Part shown: one piece after another, positions 26,715-35,595 of the stretch
How positions within the stretch are numbered: the first letter of the stretch is position 1
Layout of the letters: every line of letters begins with the position of its first letter
Source of the DNA: Myxococcus sp. CA023
Lineage (GTDB): Bacteria; Myxococcota; Myxococcia; Myxococcales; Myxococcaceae
NCBI RefSeq assembly: GCF_010998615.1
Contig: NZ_JAAEAH010000058.1
Coordinates: forward strand, 1 to 64,000
Length of the DNA stretch: 64,000 bases
Reading direction: 5' to 3'
The notes under the pieces: model-generated
What the model was told of the DNA's origin: nothing
The model's input: only the letters and a program-made list of their open reading frames with translations
Databases searched by the model: none
Translations under genes and position numbers: made by a program

Positions 26715-27581
26715 TCAGAAGAACAGTGTGAAGACGCCGGCCGACACCGCGCCCAACGTCACGTAACCGGAGATCTGATGTGCGGTGGCAATGTCCGTCT
26801 CGGACAGCCGGCCAAAACGGTCCGTGGCCATGATGCCGAGGACGATCTGCGCCACCATGCCGACGGTGGCGAGCGCCATGAACATCTTGTGGACGGTGAT
26901 GGTGTCCCACCGGAACTCCTTCTCGAAGGGTTCCGGCGCCAGCACACCCAGCAGACCCACGGTGGCGAACAGCGCCGACGTACCGATGGCGAGCCCCCGG
27001 TGCAGGCCCAGCAGGTTGCGGTCATCACCGCCGCCGCGGAACGAGTCGTTGAACTGGAGCTGGCCCACCACCGTGGTGCCGACCAGACCGGCGGCCATCG
27101 CGAAGCCCAGGCCCTGGTGCAGCTTGAGCATGGTGCGGCGCCGGCCAATGCGCTTCTCCAGGTCCGGGTCCACCTGCGCGGCGGCCGCGGCTTCGGCGGG
27201 CTCCAGCAGGTCGAAGTCCAGCGAGTCGCCCCCTTCCGCCGGGGCCTCCCCGGATTTCTTCTGGACGGTGGGCGCGTCGTCCGTCGGAGACAGGAGCCTG
27301 GCGGGCTCCACCTGCATCATGGGCTGGGCGGGCTGAAGCTCCGGGGCGTCCACGGCCCGCGAATCCACGGCCGGCGCGGCCTTCTTGCCCTTCTTCACGG
27401 GCTTGCGCTTCGACGTGGCCTTGGCCGGCTTCGCGGCCTTCGTCTTCGTGGCCTTCGTCTTCGTGGAAGACTTCACCGCCCGGGTCTTTTTCGCGGACTC
27501 GGTCTGGCGCTGCTGGGCCCAGGCGGTGTGGGGTGCGGCAATCAGCGACAGGACGACGAAGAAGGCAGCAAAGCGGGTCAT
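26715..27581 (-). CDS. Four-helix membrane protein, cytochrome b561-like
   Basis: 288 residues: signal peptide (MTRFAAFFVVLSLIAAPHTAWA), a Lys/Thr/Ala-rich basic stretch, an acidic linker, then four hydrophobic helices. One His stands at the edge of each helix (KLHQGLGFA, GLHRGLAIG, TVHKMFMAL, TAHQISGYV), which suits b-type haem ligation. Starting at the ATG at 27581 gives the cleanest signal. It is the first gene of an operon with YceI and the double Rieske protein, probably passing electrons across or along the membrane. Haem binding is inferred. Confidence 0.72.
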   Translation of the reverse strand: MTRFAAFFVVLSLIAAPHTAWAQQRQTESAKKTRAVKSSTKTKATKTKAAKPAKATSKRKPVKKGKKAAPAVDSRAVDAPELQPAQPMMQVEPARLLSPTDDAPTVQKKSGEAPAEGGDSLDFDLLEPAEAAAAAQVDPDLEKRIGRRRTMLKLHQGLGFAMAAGLVGTTVVGQLQFNDSFRGGGDDRNLLGLHRGLAIGTSALFATVGLLGVLAPEPFEKEFRWDTITVHKMFMALATVGMVAQIVLGIMATDRFGRLSETDIATAHQISGYVTLGAVSAGVFTLFF

Positions 27582-27976
27582 CAGGCTTTTCCGTGTAGAC
27601 GCAAAGCAAACTGCCGGGTCAGTACCGGTCATCCGAGCTCGTGTCCTCCGCCACACCATCACCAACCCACCTCCTCCGAGGACGGAGCGAACGCTATCGC
27701 GGCCGGGCTTTCCGGGAAACGCACCGCGTCGAACGGTACCGCCTAAAAATCGGCGGACCGGCATGATTTTCCGCGGCCCCCTGTCCGAACAGCGTCGGCA
27801 GTCCGGGGACGCGGCGGCTGACGGTAGCGTCCGCACTTGGGAATCGGCAGGTGCCTGAAGGTCACGGCTCAGTGTCGAGCAACGGCCAGGGGTGGAGGGC
27901 GCGTCCGGGCTGGCGAGCCCGGCGGCTCACTTCACAGGGAGAAACCTGACGCCCCGAGGCGGGGCGGCCTCACGCC
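27582..27976. other. Intergenic region with two hairpins
   Basis: 395 bp between two leftward genes. It should hold the promoter of the b561-like operon (right of 27581). A perfect GCCCCG-AGG-CGGGGC hairpin (27951-27965) follows the stop of the SnoaL gene in the leftward direction, and a CCGGGC/GCCCGG hairpin lies at 27905-27922. No gene is recognised. Confidence 0.45.
27951..27965 (-). terminator. Terminator of the SnoaL-like gene
   Basis: GCCCCG-AGG-CGGGGC hairpin 12 bases past the stop; on the minus strand it is followed by a GGTTTCT stretch. Confidence 0.45.
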
Positions 27977-28402
27977 TCACGCGGGGGTGGTGGCGGGGAC
28001 TTCCGAGCGCGGCGCGCTGCCGGCGGTCAGCTCCAGGCCGAGCGCGTGCGGATCAAAGTACGCGTAGAAACGGCGGATCCGGTCGCCATCCCACTCGATG
28101 ATGGACACGCCCTCATAAGCCACCGCCGCGCCGTTGTGGGCGGTGCCCTGCGTCTCCCACTCGAGCGCGACGCGTGAGCCGGCCTCAATCATGTTGCGGA
28201 AGGTGGACTCCACGCGCTGGAGGGTGCCCTTGTATTCACGCCAGAACCGCCGGGCGCCCTCCTGGCCGGAGAAGACCTGCGGCGAGGCCACGTTGCTCAC
28301 CTGTGCGTCGTCACTGAAGAGGGAGACGAGGGTCTCCAGGTCCCCCTCCTTCTCCAGCCTCGCCAGTGCATCCACGAACCGCTGCGCTCGCTCCATCGCC
28401 AT
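27977..28402 (-). CDS. SnoaL/NTF2-like protein
   Basis: 141 residues with the NTF2-like cone fold pattern: RFVDALARLEKEGDLETLVSLFSDDAQV, RRFWREYKGTLQ, VALEWETQGTAHNG and YEGVSIIEWDGDRIRRFYAYFDP. These proteins are small-molecule enzymes or binding proteins; no specific substrate can be told. ATG 28402 and ATG 28396 are both possible. Confidence 0.82.
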   Translation of the reverse strand: MAMERAQRFVDALARLEKEGDLETLVSLFSDDAQVSNVASPQVFSGQEGARRFWREYKGTLQRVESTFRNMIEAGSRVALEWETQGTAHNGAAVAYEGVSIIEWDGDRIRRFYAYFDPHALGLELTAGSAPRSEVPATTPA

Positions 28403-28555
28403 GCGCTGCCTCGCTCCTCGTGAAAGAGTCACCCAGGGGAAGGGTGCGCACGCCTCGAGGACATGTCCCTCCGAAGGGCCCGGCCCCTCGCCCTCCGGAC
28501 GGCCGCGCGGGGGACTCGCCACAGGGCCCGGTGGTAGACTCTCGTCTCCGCGGCC

Positions 28556-29362
28556 ATGACCTCCACGCATACCCGCCCCGCCGAGCCGACGAGCGATTCC
28601 CTTGTGGAATCCCTGGCGCCACTGCCTGCCACCCCTTCGCTGGCCGCGCTGCGGCGCGCCCTGAGCTCGCCCGGCGTCATCCCCTCGGAGGTGGACGCGC
28701 TCATCGCGGCGATTGCCCAGCGTCCCGCTGGAGACCCGGAGGCCCTGCGCGAGCGAACGGACTACCTGCTGTCCCTGATGACGCTGCCGGGGGATGCCAG
28801 TGTCCTGACGGGGAGCGCCGGCATCACGGTGCACACCGCGGCGGTGGAGGCCCTGCTGGAGCTGGGCTACCCGTATGCGCTGGAGGTCCCCCCGGACGCC
28901 CTGGAGCGGGCCCGGAGTGAGCGGGGGCTGCCGACGACGGAAACCCCCACGTCGCGCCTCCTCCGCTCGCCCATCCTGGCGACGGCCGTCACGCTCCTCT
29001 GCCTGGTGTTGCAGCTCATCCTGATGGCCCTCCCGGAAGTCCGCACGCTCGACGATATGGGTGCGTTGCTGACGCCGTACCTGCTGCCCGTCATCGCGCC
29101 CGCGCTCCTGGCCCTCCTCGGAACCTGGACGAAGGCGCGCCCGCTCCAGTACCTCGGAAGCCTGGGCCTGGGGATTCAGGGCCTGTTCTGGTTCGGCGGC
29201 GTCCTCATGCTGACACGGATGGCGACGAACGTGCCGTGGCTGTGGGTGGCCGCGCCCTGGTACCTCCCCCTGATCGCCTGCTACCTGGTGTGGCCTCGGC
29301 AGCAGGCCGATGAACCCGCTCGCCACCTGCCGCCCCCCGAGTCACCGGAAGCGGTTTCCTGA
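28556..29362 (+). CDS. Hypothetical membrane protein
   Basis: 268 residues: a soluble N-terminal half of about 135 residues, rich in Ala and Leu and with HEAT-like helices (ALRRALSSPGVIPSEVDALIAAI), then four predicted transmembrane helices (ILATAVTLLCLVLQLILMA, LLPVIAPALLALLG, LGIQGLFWFGGVLML, LWVAAPWYLPLIACYLVW) and a short Pro-rich tail. No family recognised. Confidence 0.65.
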   Translation: MTSTHTRPAEPTSDSLVESLAPLPATPSLAALRRALSSPGVIPSEVDALIAAIAQRPAGDPEALRERTDYLLSLMTLPGDASVLTGSAGITVHTAAVEALLELGYPYALEVPPDALERARSERGLPTTETPTSRLLRSPILATAVTLLCLVLQLILMALPEVRTLDDMGALLTPYLLPVIAPALLALLGTWTKARPLQYLGSLGLGIQGLFWFGGVLMLTRMATNVPWLWVAAPWYLPLIACYLVWPRQQADEPARHLPPPESPEAVS

Positions 29363-29392
29363 GCGTTGGGCTCGCGGCCCAGGTCCGGGTCC

Positions 29393-30856
29393 TCAGCGCG
29401 GCAAGGCCCGGGTCCACGCCTCCCGATTCCACCCCTCCTTCGCATAGGCCGCTCGCGTGGACTCAGGCAGCGCGTCCCAGGCCGTGCGGGATGCCAGTTC
29501 GGCGGGCGGTTGGAAGACGCCCCGATGCCCGGGGTCGAAGGCTTGCTGGGCCCACTCCGCCGTCAGGCCCTTCATGGAGAAGCCCGCCTCGGCGCTGGCC
29601 TGGCTCCCATCCGCCTTGAGCTTCGCTGACACGCCGCCCCCAAGCTCCGCTTTCTTCGCGTTGAGTGTCGCGTACACCTGGAACAGCGAGCCGACGCCCA
29701 CCGCGACACGCTGCTCGCCGTCCGATGACAGGCTGAGCTCCACGAGTCCCAGGCTCACCTTGACCTTCCCCTCCGTCTCGCCCGAGCTGTCGTGTGACAG
29801 CTCGACGCCCACGGGGCCCGCGCGCGCGGAGACGCCCACGTCCCCCTTCAGTTCCCCGTGTCCCCGGGTGTCGAGCGCTGCCTTCGCGCTCCACTGGGCG
29901 CTCTCGCTGCTGACACCCACCTTGCCGTGAAGCTGCACCGTGCCCCCGGCGCGCTCCCCAGAGAGCTCCCGCTGCCGGGCGCTGACGTGTTGCAGCATCT
30001 GGTTGAGCGTCTTCGGCTGGCCGATGCCCGCCTTCCAGGCCGCCTCGTAGTCCCGCCGCGACGGGTCCTTCCACTCGAGGCCTAGGAGGGATTCGGGCAG
30101 GTGCGCGGCGCGTGGCGGTCCCAGCGCTCCCAGTTCCTGGAGGCTCTGGGCCCCATCCACCGCGCGGGCATACCGGCCGAGGTATTCGGTGTGCGCCCGG
30201 TAGAAGCCCGCGCCCACATCGATGGCGTGTGCGTTCACCGCGTCACGCATCGCCCCCGGCAGCCGCCGGTCATTGACGAAGACGTCCGGCACCGCCGGGT
30301 AGCCCAGAGGGCCCACCGGGCCCGGCTCCCCGTTGCGCCGATGGAGCACGCCCTTCGACTCCGCCTGCTCCAGGAACGCGAGCCGCGAGCCCGCGTCCTG
30401 CGCCTTCACGTATGCGCCCAGCAGCCCCTCTTGTTGCAAGCGCTCCAGCGCGACCCGGTACGTGCCCGCCGGGAGACTTCCCAGCGCGGTGTGCACCGCC
30501 CGCACGTCATCGGCGCCGACGGTCCAGTTCTCCAGGCTCCGCGTCAGGCGCGCGCGGATGCCTTCGAGCACGTCCGTGGGCGCCTCCTTCGAGCCGTCCG
30601 GGCGCGACCAGCCTCCCAGCACGGCCATCTCCCCCGCGGACCGGGCGGGGCCCGCACCAGCAGGCGTGGATCCGCGAGACGAGGGCTCCGGCGTCTTGGC
30701 GGCGGATCCGTCGAAGGCGCGCACCTCGTTACGCGGAGGGGACGCCTGCGCGCGGGGCTCCGCGGCGCGTGACGGAGACGGGGGCGCCGCTCCGGCCTCC
30801 GTGGGGGTGTCGATGGTGGACAACGAGGAACTGCCGGACGAATCGATACGAGGCAT
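29393..30856 (-). CDS. Large hypothetical protein with beta-rich C-terminal region
   Basis: 487 residues from the ATG at 30856. The N-terminal 75 residues are Ser/Pro/Ala-rich and disordered, with no signal peptide. A mainly helical part follows (DVLEGIRARLTRSLENW to YARAVDGAQSLQELG), then about 130 residues of alternating strands (VQLHGKVGVSSES, VGVELSHDSSGETEGKVKVSLG) resembling a repetitive beta-barrel or solenoid. It ends with a short helical segment (DALPESTRAAYAKEGWNREAW). The neighbour is a signal-less LysM/GH19 hydrolase. I do not recognise the protein; a secreted effector is one possibility. Confidence 0.6.
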   Translation of the reverse strand: MPRIDSSGSSSLSTIDTPTEAGAAPPSPSRAAEPRAQASPPRNEVRAFDGSAAKTPEPSSRGSTPAGAGPARSAGEMAVLGGWSRPDGSKEAPTDVLEGIRARLTRSLENWTVGADDVRAVHTALGSLPAGTYRVALERLQQEGLLGAYVKAQDAGSRLAFLEQAESKGVLHRRNGEPGPVGPLGYPAVPDVFVNDRRLPGAMRDAVNAHAIDVGAGFYRAHTEYLGRYARAVDGAQSLQELGALGPPRAAHLPESLLGLEWKDPSRRDYEAAWKAGIGQPKTLNQMLQHVSARQRELSGERAGGTVQLHGKVGVSSESAQWSAKAALDTRGHGELKGDVGVSARAGPVGVELSHDSSGETEGKVKVSLGLVELSLSSDGEQRVAVGVGSLFQVYATLNAKKAELGGGVSAKLKADGSQASAEAGFSMKGLTAEWAQQAFDPGHRGVFQPPAELASRTAWDALPESTRAAYAKEGWNREAWTRALPR

Positions 30857-31052
30857 GGGACGCGCTCCGGGTGGGAACGGCCTGTCCAATGCAGCCGGCA
30901 CACCAGGGCGCCTCCCAGGGCCACGCGCGTTCGGCGGTCGCCCCGGCTGGACGCGGCATCTCCCCAATGGGACTCGCCCGAAACGCGACGGGGACCGGGG
31001 CCTCCATGGCCACGGTCCCCGCTTCACCGCACCGCGCGTTGGGAGCGCGGGC

Positions 31053-32174
31053 TCAGAAGACGTTCTGCGCGCGGCGGTAGTACATCTCGCGGTCCGCCAT
31101 GCCGTTGTAGCCACCGTTGATGCGGCGGGTGACCTCGCGGAAGTTGCCCGCGTCCGCGTAGGTGTTGAGGTTGCGCGACGACCAGTACCAGCCGGCGATG
31201 CGGAACGCGACGTCCGGGTCCTTGGCGCGCTGGGGGTTGCCCTCCAGGTCGATGCCCAGCGCCTGGCCCGCGGCGCGGTAGTTGGCGCGGCCCGTCAACT
31301 GGATGGGGCCACGGCCCTTGTAGCGGACGCCGTCGCCCGGCTGGGTGTTGCCCAGGTCCCTGCGGCCCTCGTAGGCGGCGCCGGAGGCAATCTCCTCCAT
31401 GTAGCGGAGCTGGCCGCTCTCGTGCGCGAGCTGCGCCAGGAAGGCCGCCTTGCGCATGGGCGTGGTGATGTTCGCCTCCGCCATGGCCCGGTTCAGGTGG
31501 GGCAGGTACTGCTCCGCCGTCGCCTGGGACAGGTTGGGCATCACCGCCCGGAGCTGCTGCACCGTCACGCCGGCGGAGCCACCGGTCGGCGGCTTCGGGC
31601 CACCCACGCCCCCCACCGGCGGCTGGTTCGGCGTCGGCCGGGTGGGCGACGCGCCGCCCCCCCCCGGAATCGTGAGCCGCTGGCCCGCGTAGATGAGGTT
31701 GGGGTTGGAGATGTTGTTGGCATTGGCCAGCGCGCTCACCGTCGTGCCATGCCGGCCGGCGATGCCGCTGAGCGTGTCGCCCGACTTCACAGTGTACGAA
31801 CCGCCGCCCGAGGAAGGCGCCGGGCTGCTCGGCGCCGCGCCGCCCGCGCCCGGAATCGTCAGCGTCTGGCCCGCGTAGATGCGGTCCGGGTTGGAGATGT
31901 TGTTGGCCTTGGCCAGCGCACCCACCGACGTGCCGTACCGGCCGGCGATGCCGCTGAGCGTGTCGCCCGACTTCACGGTGTAGCTGGAAGCCGCCCGGCC
32001 CCCGCCCGAAGCACGAGGCGCGTCGAAGCCGTCCGGGATGCGGAGCTGCTGCCCCGCGTAGATGAGGTTCGGGTTGGAGATGCCGTTGCTCTTCGCGAGC
32101 GACGACACGGAGGTGTTGAAGCGCTGGGCCAGCGCGCTGAGGGTATCGCCACGGCGAACGGAGTAGGTCGTCAC
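31053..32174 (-). CDS. Triple-LysM GH19 chitinase/muramidase-like hydrolase
   Basis: 373 residues: three LysM domains ([51 protein letters not shown]) that bind peptidoglycan or chitin, joined by Ser/Gly/Pro linkers, then a GH19 catalytic domain ([17 protein letters not shown] with the acid Glu; [25 protein letters not shown]). It has no signal peptide, so it may act after lysis or be exported by a dedicated route. Predation or cell-wall turnover are both plausible in a myxobacterium. Confidence 0.87.
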   Translation of the reverse strand: MTTYSVRRGDTLSALAQRFNTSVSSLAKSNGISNPNLIYAGQQLRIPDGFDAPRASGGGRAASSYTVKSGDTLSGIAGRYGTSVGALAKANNISNPDRIYAGQTLTIPGAGGAAPSSPAPSSGGGSYTVKSGDTLSGIAGRHGTTVSALANANNISNPNLIYAGQRLTIPGGGGASPTRPTPNQPPVGGVGGPKPPTGGSAGVTVQQLRAVMPNLSQATAEQYLPHLNRAMAEANITTPMRKAAFLAQLAHESGQLRYMEEIASGAAYEGRRDLGNTQPGDGVRYKGRGPIQLTGRANYRAAGQALGIDLEGNPQRAKDPDVAFRIAGWYWSSRNLNTYADAGNFREVTRRINGGYNGMADREMYYRRAQNVF

Positions 32175-32290
32175 GGGGGGGCAGACTCCTGAAAACAGAG
32201 AGGCGACGTGCCTACATTTTCGTAACGACTGAGAGAATGTTTCCCCGCAAGACCAGTTATTTATGCATAAACTTATTCAAAAACACTGAA

Positions 32291-32335
32291 GTCACGGAAT
32301 TGTGACACGATGGTGGGTCGTCACAGACTCGTGAC
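32291..32335. promoter_or_regulatory. Pair of GTCAC-N6-GTGAC palindromes
   Basis: GTCACGGAATTGTGAC (32291-32306) and GTCACAGACTCGTGAC (32320-32335) have identical arms and spacers of six, set 29 bp apart (about three helical turns), in the AT-richer interval between the divergent LysM/GH19 and SCO1 genes. This suits cooperative binding of a dimeric regulator. Confidence 0.5.
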
Positions 32336-32416
32336 ATCATCCCCCCAAGTAGCCAGGATGTCGCACCCCAGCGGCCACGCTTGTGTGACTCCGGGGGTTC
32401 CGTTACCTCCGGGGCC

Positions 32417-33079
32417 ATGTCCGCTGACTCCGTCCTTCCCGCCCCTCGGGCCCGTCTCACGCAGCGCCCGGGCTTCTGGGCTGGTGTCGCCGTGGCCGCG
32501 CTTGGCGTCACCGCCACAATGGGGGCCATTCTGATCCGCGGCCAGAGCAGTGGGCCCCTGCCCCAGTTGGGCGCGCTGCCGGACTTCACCTTCACCCGGC
32601 ATGACGGTCAGCCCTTCGGGAGCACGCAGCTCCGGGGCAAGCCCTTCGTGGCCAACTTCATCTTCACGCGCTGCCCCACCATCTGCCCGGCCTTCACACG
32701 GAAGATGGTGGGCGTGCAGGACGCCACCGCGTCCCATGGCGCCGGGCTCCAGTTGGTGTCGTTCTCCGTGGATCCGAAGTACGACACCCCGGAGCGGCTC
32801 ACCGAGTATGGCGAGCGCCACGGCGCGGACTTCTCCCGCTGGAGCTTCCTCACCGGCGACTACGAGCAGCTGAAGGAGACAATCGTCCAGGGCTTCAAGG
32901 TCAGCATGGGCCGAGAGCCCGGCGCGCCCGAGGACGACCTGCTCTCCATCTTCCACGGAACGCACTTCGTGCTCGTGGACGACGCCGGGCAGATTCGCGG
33001 CTACTACGACAGCGCGGACAGCGACTCCACCGAGCGCCTCATCCGCGACACCCGGCGCCTGGCCCAGACAGGGCACTGA
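32417..33079 (+). CDS. SCO1/SenC-family copper chaperone
   Basis: 220 residues with one N-terminal membrane anchor (GFWAGVAVAALGVTATMGAIL) and a thioredoxin-like fold: FIFTRCPTICPAFTRKM with the CxxxC copper motif, and FHGTHFVLVD with the distal His ligand. It delivers copper to the CuA site of cytochrome oxidases or acts as a thiol reductase. The ATG at 32417 is chosen because the anchor follows directly; no oxidase genes are adjacent. Confidence 0.9.
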   Translation: MSADSVLPAPRARLTQRPGFWAGVAVAALGVTATMGAILIRGQSSGPLPQLGALPDFTFTRHDGQPFGSTQLRGKPFVANFIFTRCPTICPAFTRKMVGVQDATASHGAGLQLVSFSVDPKYDTPERLTEYGERHGADFSRWSFLTGDYEQLKETIVQGFKVSMGREPGAPEDDLLSIFHGTHFVLVDDAGQIRGYYDSADSDSTERLIRDTRRLAQTGH

Positions 33080-33081
33080 GC

Positions 33082-33130
33082 GCCGCCGCGCGGGGGGGCC
33101 GCCGCGCGGGGGCCGCCGCGCGGGGGCCGC
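33082..33130. repeat. Tandem GCCGCCGCGCGGGG repeats
   Basis: Three near-identical units of 14-16 bases follow the SCO1 stop. Each can fold on itself (CCGC/GCGG). Confidence 0.6.
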
Positions 33131-33148
33131 GTCGCCCGCAAAGCCGAA

Positions 33149-33182
33149 GGGCCGGCCCCGCAGCTTCGCGGGAGGCCGGCCC
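33149..33182. terminator. Bidirectional terminator hairpin
   Basis: GGGCCGGCC and GGCCGGCCC form a 9-bp perfect outer stem with an inner CCGC-AGCTTC-GCGG stem between convergent genes. Confidence 0.6.
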
Positions 33183-33220
33183 TGGGGCGCGCTACCAGTT
33201 CGCGCCAGAGGCGCGGATCA

Positions 33221-33649
33221 TCACTCCACGAAGCGGGCGTGGTTCTGCGCGATGATGTTCTGGAAGTTCTGCAGACCCAGCGGGTTCTCCGCGAAGGCGC
33301 CGACCTTGTCCGCCGCGCCCTTGACCGCCTGCGCGATGTTGGTGATGTCCTGCACCTTGGGGGCAATCTTGGACAGGAAGCCCAGGCTGCCCAGCGTGCC
33401 CTCACCCAGGAAGGACGCGGCGCCCTGCTTCACCAGGTTCTCCGCCGTGGGGCCCAGGAACTTGCCGACCAGGGGCAGCTTGCCGACCTTCTCACCGATG
33501 AACTTGGCGATGGGGTCCACCAGCGAGCTCAGGGGCTTCTGGAGGAACTCCATGGCCTTGCCGCCGATGTTCGCGATGCCACCGGCAATCTTGCTGACCG
33601 TGCTGGCGACCTTGCTGATGACGTTCGTAACGGACTTGAGTGCGCCCAT
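33221..33649 (-). CDS. Small hydrophobic-amphipathic hypothetical protein
   Basis: 142 residues rich in Gly, Ala, Lys and Val with long amphipathic helices (SVTNVISKVASTVSKIAGGIANIGG; EFLQKPLSSLVDPIAKFIGEKVGKL). No signal peptide, cysteine or known motif. The composition recalls membrane-active or phage tail-associated small proteins, but no family is recognised. Confidence 0.6.
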   Translation of the reverse strand: MGALKSVTNVISKVASTVSKIAGGIANIGGKAMEFLQKPLSSLVDPIAKFIGEKVGKLPLVGKFLGPTAENLVKQGAASFLGEGTLGSLGFLSKIAPKVQDITNIAQAVKGAADKVGAFAENPLGLQNFQNIIAQNHARFVE

Positions 33650-33799
33650 GATCGTACCCCTTGGATTCTAGATGCCCGGAAGGCGGAGATTTGTGCCGGA
33701 AGGAAAACTCGAGAGGATTCTCGGTGCGTGTGGGGAATTGTTTCCTCTCACCTTTTTCGTCGAATTTTCCCCGCCGGCCTCCGCCCGTGGTGCCAGGGA

Positions 33800-34267
33800 T
33801 TACGGACGGTTACCGCCGCTGCTGCCCTTCTTGAGCTGATCCATCAGCTCCTGGCGGGCGGCTGGATCTTGCGGACCGGTGGGGGCGGCGCCGCCCACGG
33901 GAGGCGAGGTGAGGGACGGCTTGCCGGCGGTGGAGGCCTTGTCCTGGGTGAACTTGGAGGCCTCGAAGTCCGGGGGTGAGCCGGGCAGCTCGCCCTTCAT
34001 GCCCTTGATGAGGATGTTGGCGGCCTCCTCGGAGGAGAGGGGGTTGAAGCCGTTGCGGCGCAGCTCCTCGTCGGAGATGACGGCGACCTCGGCCTCCTTG
34101 TCCTTGTCCTGGGCGTACTTGAGGACCAGCTCCACGTAGTCCTCGAGCTTCATGCTCACGGCCTCGGCGATCTTCTTCGTCTCCGGATCCTTGAGAAGCT
34201 CCGCGCGAACGACCTCGATGGGTCGCTTCAGGCCGCGCTTCGGCTTTCCGGTGTTTTCCTGGGACAT
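33800..34267 (-). CDS. Hypothetical soluble protein
   Basis: 155 residues from the ATG at 34267. A basic start (GKPKRGLKRPIEVVRAELLKDPETKKIAEAVSMKLEDYVELVLKYAQD) forms helices, and the second half is Pro/Gly/Ser-rich and disordered. No domain recognised. Confidence 0.6.
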   Translation of the reverse strand: MSQENTGKPKRGLKRPIEVVRAELLKDPETKKIAEAVSMKLEDYVELVLKYAQDKDKEAEVAVISDEELRRNGFNPLSSEEAANILIKGMKGELPGSPPDFEASKFTQDKASTAGKPSLTSPPVGGAAPTGPQDPAARQELMDQLKKGSSGGNRP

Positions 34268-34457
34268 GCTCTTGCTCCGAGAAGGAAATGGGACAGTGCG
34301 CCGGACTCTAGCCCAGTTTCCCCGCTTCACACATTCCCGCCCACCTTGGAATGGCCGGAGCCAGAGCGCGGGAGAGAGAGGGGGGACGGCTTCACGCCCG
34401 TGTGCCCGTGACTACCTTTGGCGGCAGCGAAGGACAGGCACAGAGACGAGGCGCGCC

Positions 34458-34862
34458 ATGGCGATTTCCAAGCGGGGGCTGGTGGACAGGGTGAAAGAGG
34501 TGGCCGTCCAGGCCGGCACGCGCGGCGCGCGGGTCCTCCTGGGCACCGCGGTGGTGACGGCCCGGGGAGTGGCCAACCTCCAGTCCAAGATTCGGGGCAC
34601 CCCCGCCCGCGGCCGCGTGAAGACGGCGGCGGGGACGCGGCGCGCGGCCAAGGAAGCCCGCGGCGTCATCGAGAGTGGCAAGCCCACGAAGGCCCCGGCG
34701 CGCCGCAAGTCACCGTCCATCAAGACGGCCTCCGCGGCGGGAGCGAACAATCAGGTGGGCCGCAAGTCCGTGCCCGGACAGGCCGCCGCCGCCAAGCGCG
34801 GCACCGCGAAGAAGGCGCGCCCCGCCACCAAGGCGAAGCGCGGGCAGAAGCACCGGCACTGA
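34458..34862 (+). CDS. Basic histone H1-like protein
   Basis: 134 residues, strongly basic. A short helical N-terminus (KRGLVDRVKEVAVQAGTRGARVLLGTAV) is followed by a Lys/Arg/Ala/Pro-rich tail (KPTKAPARRKSP, RGTAKKARPATKAKRGQK) like the tails of bacterial H1-type histone analogues. Binding of DNA or RNA is inferred from composition only. Its stop lies nine bases from the stop of the convergent next gene. Confidence 0.6.
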   Translation: MAISKRGLVDRVKEVAVQAGTRGARVLLGTAVVTARGVANLQSKIRGTPARGRVKTAAGTRRAAKEARGVIESGKPTKAPARRKSPSIKTASAAGANNQVGRKSVPGQAAAAKRGTAKKARPATKAKRGQKHRH

Positions 34863-34871
34863 GGCGCGGCT

Positions 34872-35459
34872 TCAGCGGGCGGCGTTCCTGGACACGGCCT
34901 TCGTTCGAGCGCCGCCGCTCACCTTCTTCTGCTTGGGAGCGATGCGCGTCACCGTGCCCGGACGCCGGGCAATGGCCGCCTCGCGGGCCGCTTCCTCGGC
35001 GGCGCGGGCCGCGGCGGCCTTCAGCGCGAGCTGTTCAGCCTGCTGCGCCCAGCGGCGCTTCAACACGTCCCGCAACCCGTCCTTCTGCAAGTCCACCTGG
35101 GCCTTGTGCAGACGGTAGTGCAGGTCCTCGCGCAGCGTGCCGCGCGCCAGCGCCGCGTCCGCCGAGCCGGAGACGCCCAGCACCAGTTTCGGCCGTTCCT
35201 CTTGCATCCGCAGGCACTGCAGCAGGATGAACTGCGCGTCCCGCCCCAGCTTCGCCACGTCCGGGATGAACACCACCCCGTTGGGCTGCCGGAGCGCTTG
35301 CGGCAGTTCGGCCGCCTGCCGCACCTCCACCAGCTCCACGTTGAAGTTGCGCGCGGCTTCCTGCGCCCAGCAGCGCCGCTCCTCTTCCGTACCGCCATGG
35401 AGGAGCAGCGAGGAACGGTTACAGACGAGCTCCACTTCACGATAACCTTGCGGTGTCAC
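34872..35459 (-). CDS. Degenerate sigma-54 activator-like protein
   Basis: 195 residues aligning by eye with the middle of NtrC-type AAA+ domains: GVVFIPDVAKLGRDAQFILLQCLRMQEE corresponds to the Walker B/ring helix region (GTLFLDEIGELPLDVQ...LLRVLQE), and ARGTLREDLHYRLHKAQVDL to the sensor region (GRFREDLYYRL). Walker A, the catalytic Glu and GAFTGA are missing, so it cannot work as a normal ATPase activator. The C-terminal 60 residues are Ala/Arg-rich and basic. It may be a regulatory relic or a partner that interferes with true activators. Confidence 0.6.
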   Translation of the reverse strand: MTPQGYREVELVCNRSSLLLHGGTEEERRCWAQEAARNFNVELVEVRQAAELPQALRQPNGVVFIPDVAKLGRDAQFILLQCLRMQEERPKLVLGVSGSADAALARGTLREDLHYRLHKAQVDLQKDGLRDVLKRRWAQQAEQLALKAAAARAAEEAAREAAIARRPGTVTRIAPKQKKVSGGARTKAVSRNAAR

Positions 35460-35595
35460 CGGCGGCCCCCCTGCGTCTGGAAATGCGTGATTTCTAGATT
35501 CTAATGCAGACGTGCCCTGCCGGGCACGTCGGAGCCGGCACCACCTGACAATCCTTTCATGTGATGACAGGTATCCCCCGTCTGAAACACCTGCC

